A DNA stretch of 64,000 nucleotides, taken from the NCBI GenBank assembly GCA_000293845.2, contig ALYF01000003.1, forward strand, positions 620,001 through 684,000, in the 5' to 3' direction. The stretch's first letter is position 1; each line of letters starts with the position of its first letter. The DNA is from an alpha proteobacterium IMCC14465. Lineage in GTDB: Bacteria > Pseudomonadota > Alphaproteobacteria > RS24. Positions 22,870 to 30,708 of the stretch are shown here, piece by piece. Position numbers and translations under genes: made by a program. The notes under the pieces were generated by a model. It did not search any database, was not told the DNA's origin, and saw only the letters and a list, made by a program, of their open reading frames with translations.

Positions 22870-22972
22870 ACCAACTCCCTTAAAGCACCCCTCACCACCA
22901 GCGCTAAAAACTATTACATAAAACCAATTAAATCTGTTATATTCGGTTTGCGTCATGCGGACGGTATGGCGC

Positions 22973-23194
22973 GGGGTTTAGCAACCTTCACTCACAAGCC
23001 GCAATCATAAGAAAAGAGTTTGCGTATGTGGCTTGGCGCACTCTCCGTTTTACGGAGGCGGGCGTTAAGCCTTTTTTTATGGTTCGCGGGCACACTCCGT
23101 TCACCCCTTATAGGTCGGGGTGGCGGCTGAATATGGCTTCCTTCGGGAGGTCGAATAAGTCGTGGTCGGTCTTGTGAGCGGCTTGCTAACCCCC
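22973..23194 (+). ncRNA. Candidate large structured RNA upstream of the island regulator
   Basis: A long-range stem pairs 22973-22984 (GGGGTTTAGCAA) with 23183-23194 at 11 of 12 positions. A second, nested stem pairs CTCACAAG (22991-22998) with CTTGTGAG (23171-23178). Inside lie hairpins CTCCG-N5-CGGAG, CACCCC-N9-GGGGTG and CTTCC-TTCG-GGAGG. A strong terminator follows at once. There is no credible ORF across it. I assign no family; it could be a leader of the downstream regulator gene or an independent RNA. Confidence 0.6.
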
Positions 23195-23228
23195 GACACC
23201 AAGGGCAACCTTGGTGTCGTTTTCTTTG
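23195..23228 (+). terminator. Rho-independent terminator
   Basis: Perfect 10-bp stem GACACCAAGG / CCTTGGTGTC with a GCAA tetraloop, followed by GTTTTCTTT. It lies between the structured RNA and the XRE-like gene, so it either ends the RNA or acts as an attenuator. Confidence 0.85.
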
Positions 23229-23250
23229 ATAATTAAAAGAGGGGGCGCAT

Positions 23251-23655
23251 ATGACGAATAACAACACCCAAAACCATCTCACCCAAAACCATCTCACGCA
23301 AAACCATATGGCTGAAAACCATCTCACCGAAAAAGAGGCGGGGCATCTGGCCGATAATCTCTGGCTCTATAGATTGCGCTACCGCAAAACCCGCGAGGCC
23401 ATGGCTAAGGGGATTTGCGCTTTCGACGATTACCGCGATTATGAATATGGCACGCTGGTGCCGCCGCCCGAAAGGCTGGCGCAATTCGCGGAACGCCTGC
23501 ATGTGTCCGTCGCCACGCTGAGCGACCCGCCCGACTATGCGCGGTTGCTCAAAAACTACCGCATCCGCAAAGTGACCGAACTCTATTGCCTGCTGCCGAA
23601 AAAACGCCAACGCAACGCAATCCTCAACCTCCTCCGCGATTTGGTTACGGGGTAG
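23251..23655 (+). CDS. XRE-like helix-turn-helix protein with Asn-His repeat tail
   Basis: 134 aa. The first 25 residues are four copies of a 15-bp unit read as QNHLT-like. After that comes LADNLWLYRLRYRKTREAMA, then YRDYEYGTLVPPPERLAQFA and LHVSVATLSD, which has the spacing of a Cro/CI-type helix-turn-helix. The C-terminus (KVTELYCLLPKKRQRNAILN) is basic. It is GC-rich, unlike the protease and nuclease genes on either side. Start ATG 23251 has an AAAGAGGGGG ribosome binding site and lies 23 bp after the terminator. Probable island regulator; target unknown. Confidence 0.7.
   Translation: MTNNNTQNHLTQNHLTQNHMAENHLTEKEAGHLADNLWLYRLRYRKTREAMAKGICAFDDYRDYEYGTLVPPPERLAQFAERLHVSVATLSDPPDYARLLKNYRIRKVTELYCLLPKKRQRNAILNLLRDLVTG
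23266..23325. repeat. 15-bp tandem repeat inside XRE-like gene
   Basis: Four in-frame copies (23266-23280, 23281-23295, 23296-23310, 23311-23325) of ACCCAAAACCATCTC with small changes, coding for the Asn-His-rich tail. Confidence 0.85.
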
Positions 23656-24284
23656 GTGAGGGGGGCGGTGCGTATTTGTCCGGCCTAATAATCATTCCTT
23701 TGGCTGTTTGAATTTCTTCAGGGAATAAATTATCGGCGAGGTGATGGGCTCGGAGTTCTCTAAAACGATCTCCTATGCGCCTCATTTCAGAATTTGCGCG
23801 CCGTGGTGGTGCGATTATCTTAATTATTTTATCAGGGTAATTTTCTTTTATGAATTTAATCGCCGGAGATAAATCTGTGTCACCTGATATCAGAATGAAA
23901 TAATCCACCTCGTCTGAGTGAGCAGCATCAATCATATGAACAGCAATATTTACGTCTGTTTCTTTTTCTTCATGTTTAGAAAATTCTTTCTCACATATTT
24001 TACACTTGATGTTTTTTTTTCTTAAAGCGACCAAGAATTATTTCAACCTTTGTGGTTGATAAGGCACGAACATACCTTTGGTGACGTTTGTGTTCTTCTG
24101 GGCGCCATCGGGCATAAGATGTGAAATACTTTATCCCAACAACAGTGTGTACATTTTCATCAATATACACGCCTGTGAGTTTTTCAATATTCAGCCATTT
24201 GAGATGATCTTGTTCAAGGTCATCAATACCGTGGTATAAATTATATCCATCAATTAGAACAAGAACCTGTTTTTTTGTTGTCAT
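23645..24284 (-). pseudogene. NYN-domain nuclease (LabA/DUF88-like), frame split at an A9 run
   Basis: Two overlapping minus-strand frames make one NYN (PIN-like) nuclease. The upstream part (24284-24000) has VLVLIDGYNLYHG with the first catalytic Asp. The downstream part, from about 24010, has EKETDVNIAVHMIDAAHSDE and YFILISGDTDLSPAIKFIKE with the other acidic residues. They join at a run of nine A on the coding strand (24012-24020 as T); eight A would restore GRFKKKNIKCKICEKEF. This is a real frameshift, a sequencing error, or decoding by slippage. A CxxC (CKIC) sits at the join. Intact length would be about 210 aa. Such nucleases typically act on RNA. Confidence 0.82.
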
Positions 24285-24349
24285 TTCAGGTCCTGATGTT
24301 GCAAGACCGCCAACCCGTGAAGGCGGCGGCCGATGAGCTGGAGTTGCAT
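24281..24349 (-). CDS. 22-aa leader peptide coupled to the NYN gene
   Basis: Reads MQLQLIGRRLHGLAVLQHQD plus two residues, and stops in an ATGA overlap with the NYN start codon. It has a strong GGAGGA ribosome binding site 4 nt upstream. In the RNA, CTGGAG around that site can pair with CTCCAG at codons 3-5, hiding the site. Base composition is markedly GC-rich against its AT-rich surroundings. I infer translational coupling or leader-peptide control of the nuclease. It is too short for homology to decide. Confidence 0.5.
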   Translation of the reverse strand: MQLQLIGRRLHGLAVLQHQDLK

Positions 24350-24390
24350 AACGTCCTCCAGGTAGACAACTATGTTATATCATTTTTTTA

Positions 24391-24457
24391 TGAATATTGT
24401 CAATTTGACAATATTCATTCGCAATATTCATTCGCAATATTCATTCGCAATATTTAC
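24391..24457. promoter_or_regulatory. 29-bp perfect palindrome plus 13-bp tandem repeats
   Basis: Arms ATGAATATTGTCAA and TTGACAATATTCAT are perfect inverted repeats around one central T (24391-24419). The right arm continues into three copies of CAATATTCATTCG (24410, 24423, 24436) and a partial fourth. It sits about 40 bp upstream of the leader peptide, where an operator for the NYN transcript would lie. Confidence 0.8.
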
Positions 24458-24498
24458 GACTATTAGTTGGTTTAATGTAGATGTATTAATAGAATTCA

Positions 24499-24532
24499 CC
24501 CCACCCTAAAATTTACCCCACCCTAAAATTTA
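24499..24532. repeat. 17-bp tandem duplication at the mutY 3' end
   Basis: Two perfect copies (24499-24515 and 24516-24532) of CCCCACCCTAAAATTTA; the second includes the mutY stop codon. It marks the right boundary of the accessory island. Confidence 0.85.
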
Positions 24533-25648
24533 CCCCAAAACATGCGTTACGACTTTGCGCATCACGCTGGGCAGGGCCGTGTCGTGGAAGTCTTTCGGAT
24601 GCACCCAAATATGCGCGGCGGGCGGTTCGAAGGGCGGCGGCGCACCAGTTAGGGGCGTTAGTATTAGGCGTTCGACCTTCAGCGTCAGCCGGAAATGCGT
24701 GAACACATGCACCACGCTACCGGCTAGCGGCGTCCAATCATGGGGCAAAATATCGCGAAGCGTGCTGTCATTATCAGGGTCCCATCCGGCGGAGGGCAAC
24801 ATCATCATCCCACCCAGCAACCCCTTTTCGGGGCGGCGATGCATCAGCACTTCGCCTTTCTCATTTTCCAACCACCAGACCGTGCCTTGGCGTTCGGGCT
24901 TGGGCTTTTTGGGCGCGCGGCGCGGCAGAGTTTCCTCAATGCCTTGGCGCTTGGCGGCGCAATCTTCTTGCCATGGGCAGAGCAAACAATTCGGGCGCTT
25001 GGGGGTGCATATGGTTGCGCCAAGATCCATCATGGCCTGCGCGATATCGCCCGGTCGGGTGTGAGGGGGTCTGTTATCATAAAGTCGATTTTGAGGCGCA
25101 TCCGGTTCAAGCAATTGCGCGGCATAGGTTTTGACCTCGGCTTTTAATTTGGGAAGCGGCGTGGTGAGCGCCAATAGCCGTGCCAGCACACGCTCAATAT
25201 TACCATCCACCGGCGCGGCTTGTTGGTTAAAGGCAATCGCCGCAATCGCCGCCGCCGTGTAAGGCCCAATGCCGGGCAGGGTCAGCAACGCGCTTTCCTC
25301 TTGCGGGAATATCCCGTCATGCTCGGCTACAAGTGTGCGCGCACATTTGAGCAAATTGCGGGCGCGGCTGTAATATCCAAGCCCCGCCCAAGCCGTCATC
25401 ACCGCATCATCGGGCGCGGCGGCAAGGTCTTGCAGGGTCGGGAAGAGCGTTAAGAACTTCTCATAATAGGGCTTCACCGTCACAACGGTTGTTTGTTGCA
25501 GCATGATTTCGGACAGCCAGACGCAATAAGGGTCAGGCGTCTCATCCGGCAAGGCACGCCATGGCAAAACACGCCGATGGCGGTCATACCAGCCTAACAG
25601 TTTTTGGGCGGCTTGTTTTTCAGCCAGAATATTTTTGCGCTCGGGCAT
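24530..25648 (-). CDS. mutY: A/G-specific adenine glycosylase
   Basis: Removes adenine mispaired with 8-oxoguanine. The catalytic Glu is in VWLSEIMLQQTTV and the catalytic Asp in APVDGNIERVLARL, after the LPGIGPYTAAAIAAIAF helix-hairpin-helix. The 4Fe-4S cluster motif C-x6-C-x2-C-x5-C reads CTPKRPNCLLCPWQEDC. A C-terminal NUDIX-like domain (VWWLENEKGEVLMHRRPEKG) recognises 8-oxoG. I start at ATG 25648 (372 aa); a longer open extension runs antisense through the DUF721 gene and is not real. Divergent from DUF721. Confidence 0.96.
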   Translation of the reverse strand: MPERKNILAEKQAAQKLLGWYDRHRRVLPWRALPDETPDPYCVWLSEIMLQQTTVVTVKPYYEKFLTLFPTLQDLAAAPDDAVMTAWAGLGYYSRARNLLKCARTLVAEHDGIFPQEESALLTLPGIGPYTAAAIAAIAFNQQAAPVDGNIERVLARLLALTTPLPKLKAEVKTYAAQLLEPDAPQNRLYDNRPPHTRPGDIAQAMMDLGATICTPKRPNCLLCPWQEDCAAKRQGIEETLPRRAPKKPKPERQGTVWWLENEKGEVLMHRRPEKGLLGGMMMLPSAGWDPDNDSTLRDILPHDWTPLAGSVVHVFTHFRLTLKVERLILTPLTGAPPPFEPPAAHIWVHPKDFHDTALPSVMRKVVTHVLG

Positions 25649-25675
25649 GAGTTTCTTGTAACATGAAGACAGATT

Positions 25676-26182
25676 ATGACCGATAAATTTGACAGCAACC
25701 CGCTCCGCAGTTACGGCACGCCGCATGTGTCGAAAGTGCTGGGGCGCATTACAGGACGCACTATGAACCGGCGCGGCTTTAGTGATAGCCGTATGCTGGA
25801 AAATTGGGCGGCGATTGTCGGGCCTCAACTTGCCGCGATGAGCCAGCCTGTGCGTCTGTCCCGCCGCAAAAGCGGGCGCGATGGTGAGGAAACAGCAGGC
25901 GGCGTGCTGACCGTCAAAGCTGAAGGCGCGATTGCGCTGGAAATCCAGCATCTTGCGCCGCAGATTATTGACCGCCTCAACAGCTATTATGGGCATGCCG
26001 CGATTGCGCGGCTGAATATTATTCAAGGGCCGGTGACGGTAACGCCGTCGCCGCTTAACCCGCCGCCGATAAAAGAAGAAGATATTTCCGCCCTGGCTGA
26101 TGATTTTGAGGATATTGAAACCCCGCGCCTGAAGCGGGCTTTGGCCTCGCTTGCCCTGCTTATGCGGCGAGATAAGGGCTAA
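25676..26182 (+). CDS. DUF721 (DciA-like) protein
   Basis: 168 aa. The recognisable core is MLENWAAIVGPQLAAMSQPV, then LTVKAEGAIALEIQHLAPQI and IDRLNSYYGHAAIARLNIIQ, the DUF721/DciA pattern. DciA-type proteins load the replicative helicase where DnaC is absent. In alphaproteobacteria this gene commonly lies between mutY and a DsbA-like gene before smc, exactly as here. The last 50 residues are an acidic, proline-containing tail. Confidence 0.88.
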   Translation: MTDKFDSNPLRSYGTPHVSKVLGRITGRTMNRRGFSDSRMLENWAAIVGPQLAAMSQPVRLSRRKSGRDGEETAGGVLTVKAEGAIALEIQHLAPQIIDRLNSYYGHAAIARLNIIQGPVTVTPSPLNPPPIKEEDISALADDFEDIETPRLKRALASLALLMRRDKG

Positions 26183-26329
26183 AACTGTCCACAGCTTGCG
26201 TTAATGCCAGCCCTCAATTGATGTTTCCGGATTCGGCTTGTGCGCGCCATAAGGCTATAATTAAAAAGAAATGTGATTCGGAAGTTTCAGGCTTATGACG
26301 CATTAGAAGTTTATAATCGAAAGCAAATC

Positions 26330-27100
26330 ATGAAGCAGTTAAACCTTATTCTTACGTCAATCGCCATGCTGGTCTGCCTGGCAGTGCTTGTCTCTGTTTT
26401 AACAGATATGGATGGACAGCAGTCAGCGCCCGCGACAGTGGAGATGATGAATGACGCAGCACCAGAAATTGTAAAGGCCGCTTCTTCTGATGCGCAAATT
26501 ATCGACGTCAAATCGGGTGGGGCGCTGGATACACCTAATCCATTGGGTGAGATTACAGTCGGCGACGCAAATGCCCCGATTAAGGTTTATGAATATGCTT
26601 CCCTGACTTGCGGGCATTGTGCGGCCTTTCATAATGACGTTCTGCCGGATTTGAAAACACGATATGTCGATACGGGGCTGGTGCAGTTTAACTTCCGGCC
26701 TTTCCCGCTTGACCCCTATGCCATGACGGGCGCGATGCTGGTGCAATGCGCCGCCCCGCAAACGCGAATGGCGTTTCTGGAGACTTTATTCAAACGTCAG
26801 ATGCAATGGGTCAGAAGCGACGACCCGCTTAACAGCCTGCGTGCCTATGCCAAGCAAGCTGGGATGAGTGGTGAAAATTTTGTGATGTGTCTCCAAAGTG
26901 AGGACAATCTGACAGCCGTGCGGAGCATGTATTCCGCCGCTAAGGATGAGTTGGGGGTTCAATCCACCCCGACATTCTTTGTTAATGGGGAAAAAGTTGC
27001 GGGCAATATCGGTCTCGAAAAGTTCAAAGAAATGTTCGACGAAAAACTGAAAAAAATGGGCATTGAAGTGCCTCAAGAAAAAGAAAGTTCCGGTCTATGA
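26330..27100 (+). CDS. DsbA-family thiol:disulfide protein
   Basis: Periplasmic thioredoxin-fold protein. I start at ATG 26330 because a signal anchor (QLNLILTSIAMLVCLAVLVS) begins there; the frame opens at 26273. The thioredoxin motif is CGHC in YASLTCGHCAAFHNDVLPDL. The cis-proline loop STPTFFVNG is near the C-terminus. 256 aa. It overlaps smc by 4 bp (27097-27100). This resembles the DsbA/BdbD (DUF953-free) group found before smc in related bacteria. Likely oxidises periplasmic cysteines. Confidence 0.9.
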   Translation: MKQLNLILTSIAMLVCLAVLVSVLTDMDGQQSAPATVEMMNDAAPEIVKAASSDAQIIDVKSGGALDTPNPLGEITVGDANAPIKVYEYASLTCGHCAAFHNDVLPDLKTRYVDTGLVQFNFRPFPLDPYAMTGAMLVQCAAPQTRMAFLETLFKRQMQWVRSDDPLNSLRAYAKQAGMSGENFVMCLQSEDNLTAVRSMYSAAKDELGVQSTPTFFVNGEKVAGNIGLEKFKEMFDEKLKKMGIEVPQEKESSGL

Positions 27101-30100
27101 AATTTGATCGCCTGCGACTATCCGGATTTAAATCTTTTGTTGATCCGGTCGATTTGCAAATCCTTCCCGGTCTGACGGGGGTTGTCGGCCCGAATGGGTG
27201 CGGCAAATCTAATCTGCTGGAAGCCCTGCGCTGGGTGATGGGGGAAACCTCATATAAATCCATGCGTGGTGCGGGCATGGAAGATGTTATTTTTTCCGGC
27301 ACAACGGGTCGCCCGTCCCGCAATAATGCTGAGGTCTCCTTATTGCTGGATAATCAGGATAAATCTGCGCCGCCTGAATTTAATGGTGAAGAAAATGTTG
27401 AAGTCACCCGCCGCATTGAACGCGATGCCGGCTCGGCCTATCGCATTAACGGGCGTGATGTTCGTGCCAAAGATGTGCAGCTTTTATTTGCTGATGCGTC
27501 TACAGGTGCGCGTTCGCCGGCGCTGGTTAAGCAGGGGCAGATTGGTGAGCTGATTAATGCCAAGCCGGAGGCACGTCGTAAAATTCTTGAAGAAGCGGCA
27601 GGCATATCCGGTTTGCATACGCGCCGTCATGATGCTGAGTTGCGGCTTAGAGGTGCTGAAAGCAATCTCGAAAAAGTCGACGATACGCTGGAAAATTTGC
27701 ACAATAATTTACGCGCCTTAAAGCGGCAGGTCAGGCAGGCGACGCGATATAAAAATCTGTCGGGTCAGATTAAAGAGGTTGAGGCGCTTGCGCTTCATCT
27801 TCGCTGGCAACAAGCGCTTGATGCGGCAACAGAGGCCGAAAACGCGCTTGCCGCGGCGGAAGCATCTGTTGCAAGTCTGACAAGCGATTCGGCAACAGCC
27901 AGCACTGAACAGCTTTCCGCGCAAGATGCTTTGCCGCCTTTGCGCGAAAAAGAGGCTGAATGTGCTGCGATTTATCGTCGTTTAACGATTGAACAGGATG
28001 GGTTAGAAAAAGAAGCCCAGCGGGCGACCGAAACGGTTAACCGCCTCGCCTCGCAGATTGAGACCATTCAAGAAGATGTGCGTCGCGAGCAAGGTTTCCT
28101 CACCGACTCTGAAAATCAGTTGAAGCAAATCACGGAAGAAACAGAAATCTTGCAGGAGAAAAATGCCGGTGCGTCAGGTGAAGCTGTCCGTGCTGCCGAA
28201 AAAGCCGCGCAAGAAAAATGTGATGCGTCTGAAAAGCGCCTTGCGGATGCCGAAAATGAGCTTAATGCGACCATCCGAAAACTTGCGGCGCATCAGGCCA
28301 GAAAAACCGAGATAAATTCAGCGCTTGAGACGAACCAAAAGAAGCATACCCGTATTGAAGAAGAGCGGACGCGCCTTGAGCAAGAGCGCGACACCTTGCT
28401 TGAAGAGGGCGTGTCGGAGACGCGGCGTCAAGAATTAAAAACCAGCATAAGTGCGCTTTCAGAGGATTATAAGACAGCCGCTGAGACGGTGCAGTCATCA
28501 CATGATAAATTGGCGCGTTGTACCGATAAGGCGGAGGCTCTTGCCGAGCCGTCACGTCAGGCGCATGCAGTGCTGGAACGTCTGCTGGGTGAGCAATCGG
28601 CTTTACAGGCTATTTTAAGTGTGTCCGAAGAAAAGGATATGCCCGGCCTGATTGAGACACTCAAAGTTGAAGCCGGATATGAGGCGGCGCTGGGTGCGGC
28701 TTTTGGTGATGATTTGAATGCCCCTTCTGATGCGGAGGCCGCGGCGCATTGGCTGGCTTTGCCACCACTAACGTCATCACCGTCTTTGCCGGCAGGGGTG
28801 ACACCTTTATCGGGGTTTGTTGATGGTTCAGATGTCTTGACGCGCAGCCTGTCGCTGGTCGGTCTGGTTGACCGCGCGCAAGGTGCAGAGCTTCAAAAGC
28901 ATCTTTCAGCGGGTCAGCGATTGGTGAGTCTGGAAGGTGATTTGTGGCGTTGGGATGGCTATTGCGCCACTGCCGAGGCGAAAACCCCGGCGGCACAGAG
29001 ATTGGCGCAAATGAACCGCCTCGACGCGCTGACACCAGAAATCGCTCAAGCGGAAAAAAATGCCAATGCGGCTGATGAAGCGATGCAAACGGCACGCGCA
29101 GATGTCCGGGATGCTGCTGAGGCTGATAATAGTAGCCGGGCGCAGTTAAAGCAGATTCAGACAAAACTGACCGAGGCACGCGACGAGCTTTCCGAAATGG
29201 AAACCGGCGCGGAGAAACAAATCTCGCGTCTCGCCGCGATTGAAGAAGCCTGTCAGCGCATGACATCTGATATTGATGAGCTGGCGGGGATGATTAAAGC
29301 CGGTGAGACTGACCTGCAGGCTCTGGTGGATGGTGGGGATGCGCTCACAGCTGAACAGTCAACGCATCAGGAGCTGGTCGGTGAGGCGCGTAGTGTCTTT
29401 GCGCAGGACCGCGCCGAGCGTGAAAGTCTCGTACGAGAAAGAAACGAGCGCGAAAATAGATTAAAGCGTCTGCAGCAAGATGCCGAGAGCTGGCAGAACA
29501 GGCTAGAAAACTCGCGTCAGCAGATTGAAAGCCTAAATACGCGCAAAACCCAGACTGAGCTGGAAAAAGGGGAAGCTGAAAGTATTCCCGAAAAACTTGC
29601 AGAGCGCAGTTCTGCGCTGGTTGAGCAGATTAATCTTGCCGAAACCAATCGCAAACAGGCGGCGGATACCTTAGCTGAGGCGGAAAACCGTCTTGCTGAG
29701 GCTGACAAGCGCCATCGTGCGGCGCAATCTGCGCTATCCGAGGTGCGTGAAACCCGTGCCGCATTGGAAGCGAAAACGACGGCCGCAAAGGAAAGATTGG
29801 AAGAAATCGGACAGCATATTAAGGACACGCTTCACTGTGCGCCTGAAGACGCGCTGGCGATTGCCAATTTCGACCCTGAGAAAAAATTCCCTGAAAGCGA
29901 AGAGATTGAAGCCAAACTCGAACGCTATCGCCGCGAAAGAGAAAGTCTTGGCGGGGTTAATCTGCGTGCTGAGGAAGAAGCGACGGAAGTTGAAGCGCAA
30001 ATTACTGAGATTCAGACGGAGCGTGATGATTTATCTCAGGCGATTAACAAATTGCGCTATGGCATTGGTCAGTTGAACCGCGAAGGGCGGGAGCGTCTGC

Positions 30101-30621
30101 TGGCGGCATTTGAGACGGTGAATGGTCATTTCGCTAAATTGTTTACACAACTTTTTGGTGGCGGCACGGCGGAACTTAAACTGACAGAATCCGACGATCC
30201 GCTGGAAGCCGGATTGGAAATCATTGCCCACCCGCCTGGCAAAAAACCTCAGGTCATGTCGTTGCTGTCGGGCGGTGAGCAGGCATTAACGGCAATGTCG
30301 TTAATTTTTGCCGTTTTTCTCACCAACCCGTCCCCTATTTGTGTGCTGGATGAGGTTGATGCGCCGCTGGATGATGCGAATGTTGAGCGTTTTTGCAATA
30401 TGTTGACGACGATTGCGGAGACTTCTGATACGCGCTTTTTGATTATTACGCACCATGCTTTGACCATGGCGCGGGTGAACCGTCTATTTGGTGTCACTAT
30501 GCAGGAGCGTGGTGTCAGCCAGCTGATTTCGGTTGATTTGGCGACGGCGGAGCAATTTGCAGAAACCGGACGTGATTTGTCAACGGATCAAAATAAAGAT
30601 GAAATGAAATCAGTAGGTTAG
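27097..30621 (+). CDS. smc: Chromosome segregation protein SMC
   Basis: Condensin ATPase, 1174 aa. Walker A is GPNGCGKSN at residues 31-39. Long coiled coils, rich in Ala/Glu/Arg, run from about 170 to 500 and 670 to 1000 and flank a hinge (around KDMPGLIETLKVEAGYEAAL). The C-terminal head has LLSGGEQALTAMSLIFA and the Walker B CVLDEVDAPLDDANVERF. It organises and segregates the chromosome with ScpA/ScpB, which are not in this window. It follows the DsbA-like gene with a 4-bp overlap. Confidence 0.97.
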   Translation: MKFDRLRLSGFKSFVDPVDLQILPGLTGVVGPNGCGKSNLLEALRWVMGETSYKSMRGAGMEDVIFSGTTGRPSRNNAEVSLLLDNQDKSAPPEFNGEENVEVTRRIERDAGSAYRINGRDVRAKDVQLLFADASTGARSPALVKQGQIGELINAKPEARRKILEEAAGISGLHTRRHDAELRLRGAESNLEKVDDTLENLHNNLRALKRQVRQATRYKNLSGQIKEVEALALHLRWQQALDAATEAENALAAAEASVASLTSDSATASTEQLSAQDALPPLREKEAECAAIYRRLTIEQDGLEKEAQRATETVNRLASQIETIQEDVRREQGFLTDSENQLKQITEETEILQEKNAGASGEAVRAAEKAAQEKCDASEKRLADAENELNATIRKLAAHQARKTEINSALETNQKKHTRIEEERTRLEQERDTLLEEGVSETRRQELKTSISALSEDYKTAAETVQSSHDKLARCTDKAEALAEPSRQAHAVLERLLGEQSALQAILSVSEEKDMPGLIETLKVEAGYEAALGAAFGDDLNAPSDAEAAAHWLALPPLTSSPSLPAGVTPLSGFVDGSDVLTRSLSLVGLVDRAQGAELQKHLSAGQRLVSLEGDLWRWDGYCATAEAKTPAAQRLAQMNRLDALTPEIAQAEKNANAADEAMQTARADVRDAAEADNSSRAQLKQIQTKLTEARDELSEMETGAEKQISRLAAIEEACQRMTSDIDELAGMIKAGETDLQALVDGGDALTAEQSTHQELVGEARSVFAQDRAERESLVRERNERENRLKRLQQDAESWQNRLENSRQQIESLNTRKTQTELEKGEAESIPEKLAERSSALVEQINLAETNRKQAADTLAEAENRLAEADKRHRAAQSALSEVRETRAALEAKTTAAKERLEEIGQHIKDTLHCAPEDALAIANFDPEKKFPESEEIEAKLERYRRERESLGGVNLRAEEEATEVEAQITEIQTERDDLSQAINKLRYGIGQLNREGRERLLAAFETVNGHFAKLFTQLFGGGTAELKLTESDDPLEAGLEIIAHPPGKKPQVMSLLSGGEQALTAMSLIFAVFLTNPSPICVLDEVDAPLDDANVERFCNMLTTIAETSDTRFLIITHHALTMARVNRLFGVTMQERGVSQLISVDLATAEQFAETGRDLSTDQNKDEMKSVG

Positions 30622-30636
30622 TAGCTTGCTCGTGGC

Positions 30637-30665
30637 TTGACAGGCGTTTCTGCTGGGGATAGTGT
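30637..30665 (+). promoter_or_regulatory. Putative atp operon promoter
   Basis: TTGACA at 30637-30642, a 17-bp spacer and TAGTGT at 30660-30665 lie 44 bp upstream of the atpI start. The -35 is perfect and the -10 weak. Confidence 0.5.
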
Positions 30666-30708
30666 GCGCGCAAGTTTGGGTGTTTCTTACCCGCTTTGAG
30701 GGAGCATT

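Noticed and set aside
22992-23327. 111-aa minus-strand frame across the structured RNA
   Set aside because: Its sequence is repetitive and Trp/Phe/Arg-rich, runs through the terminator and the repeat tail, and has no ribosome binding site.
24391-24457. Possible CRISPR array or plasmid-like iterons
   Set aside because: Repeats are 13 bp and directly adjacent without spacers, and no cas or replication gene is nearby.
24275-24466. 63-aa plus-strand frame over the NYN operator
   Set aside because: Runs antisense to the leader peptide and through the tandem repeats; no ribosome binding site or family likeness.
21580-24529. Prophage or transposon
   Set aside because: No integrase, transposase, phage structural gene, tRNA target or terminal inverted repeats are visible.
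24530-26026. A 498-aa frame that extends mutY upstream
   Set aside because: The extra N-terminus is antisense to the DUF721 gene and lacks family similarity; ATG 25648 gives a normal MutY.
26183-26272. DnaA box near CTGTCCACAGC
   Set aside because: TGTCCACAG differs from the TTATCCACA consensus at several positions and has no second site nearby.
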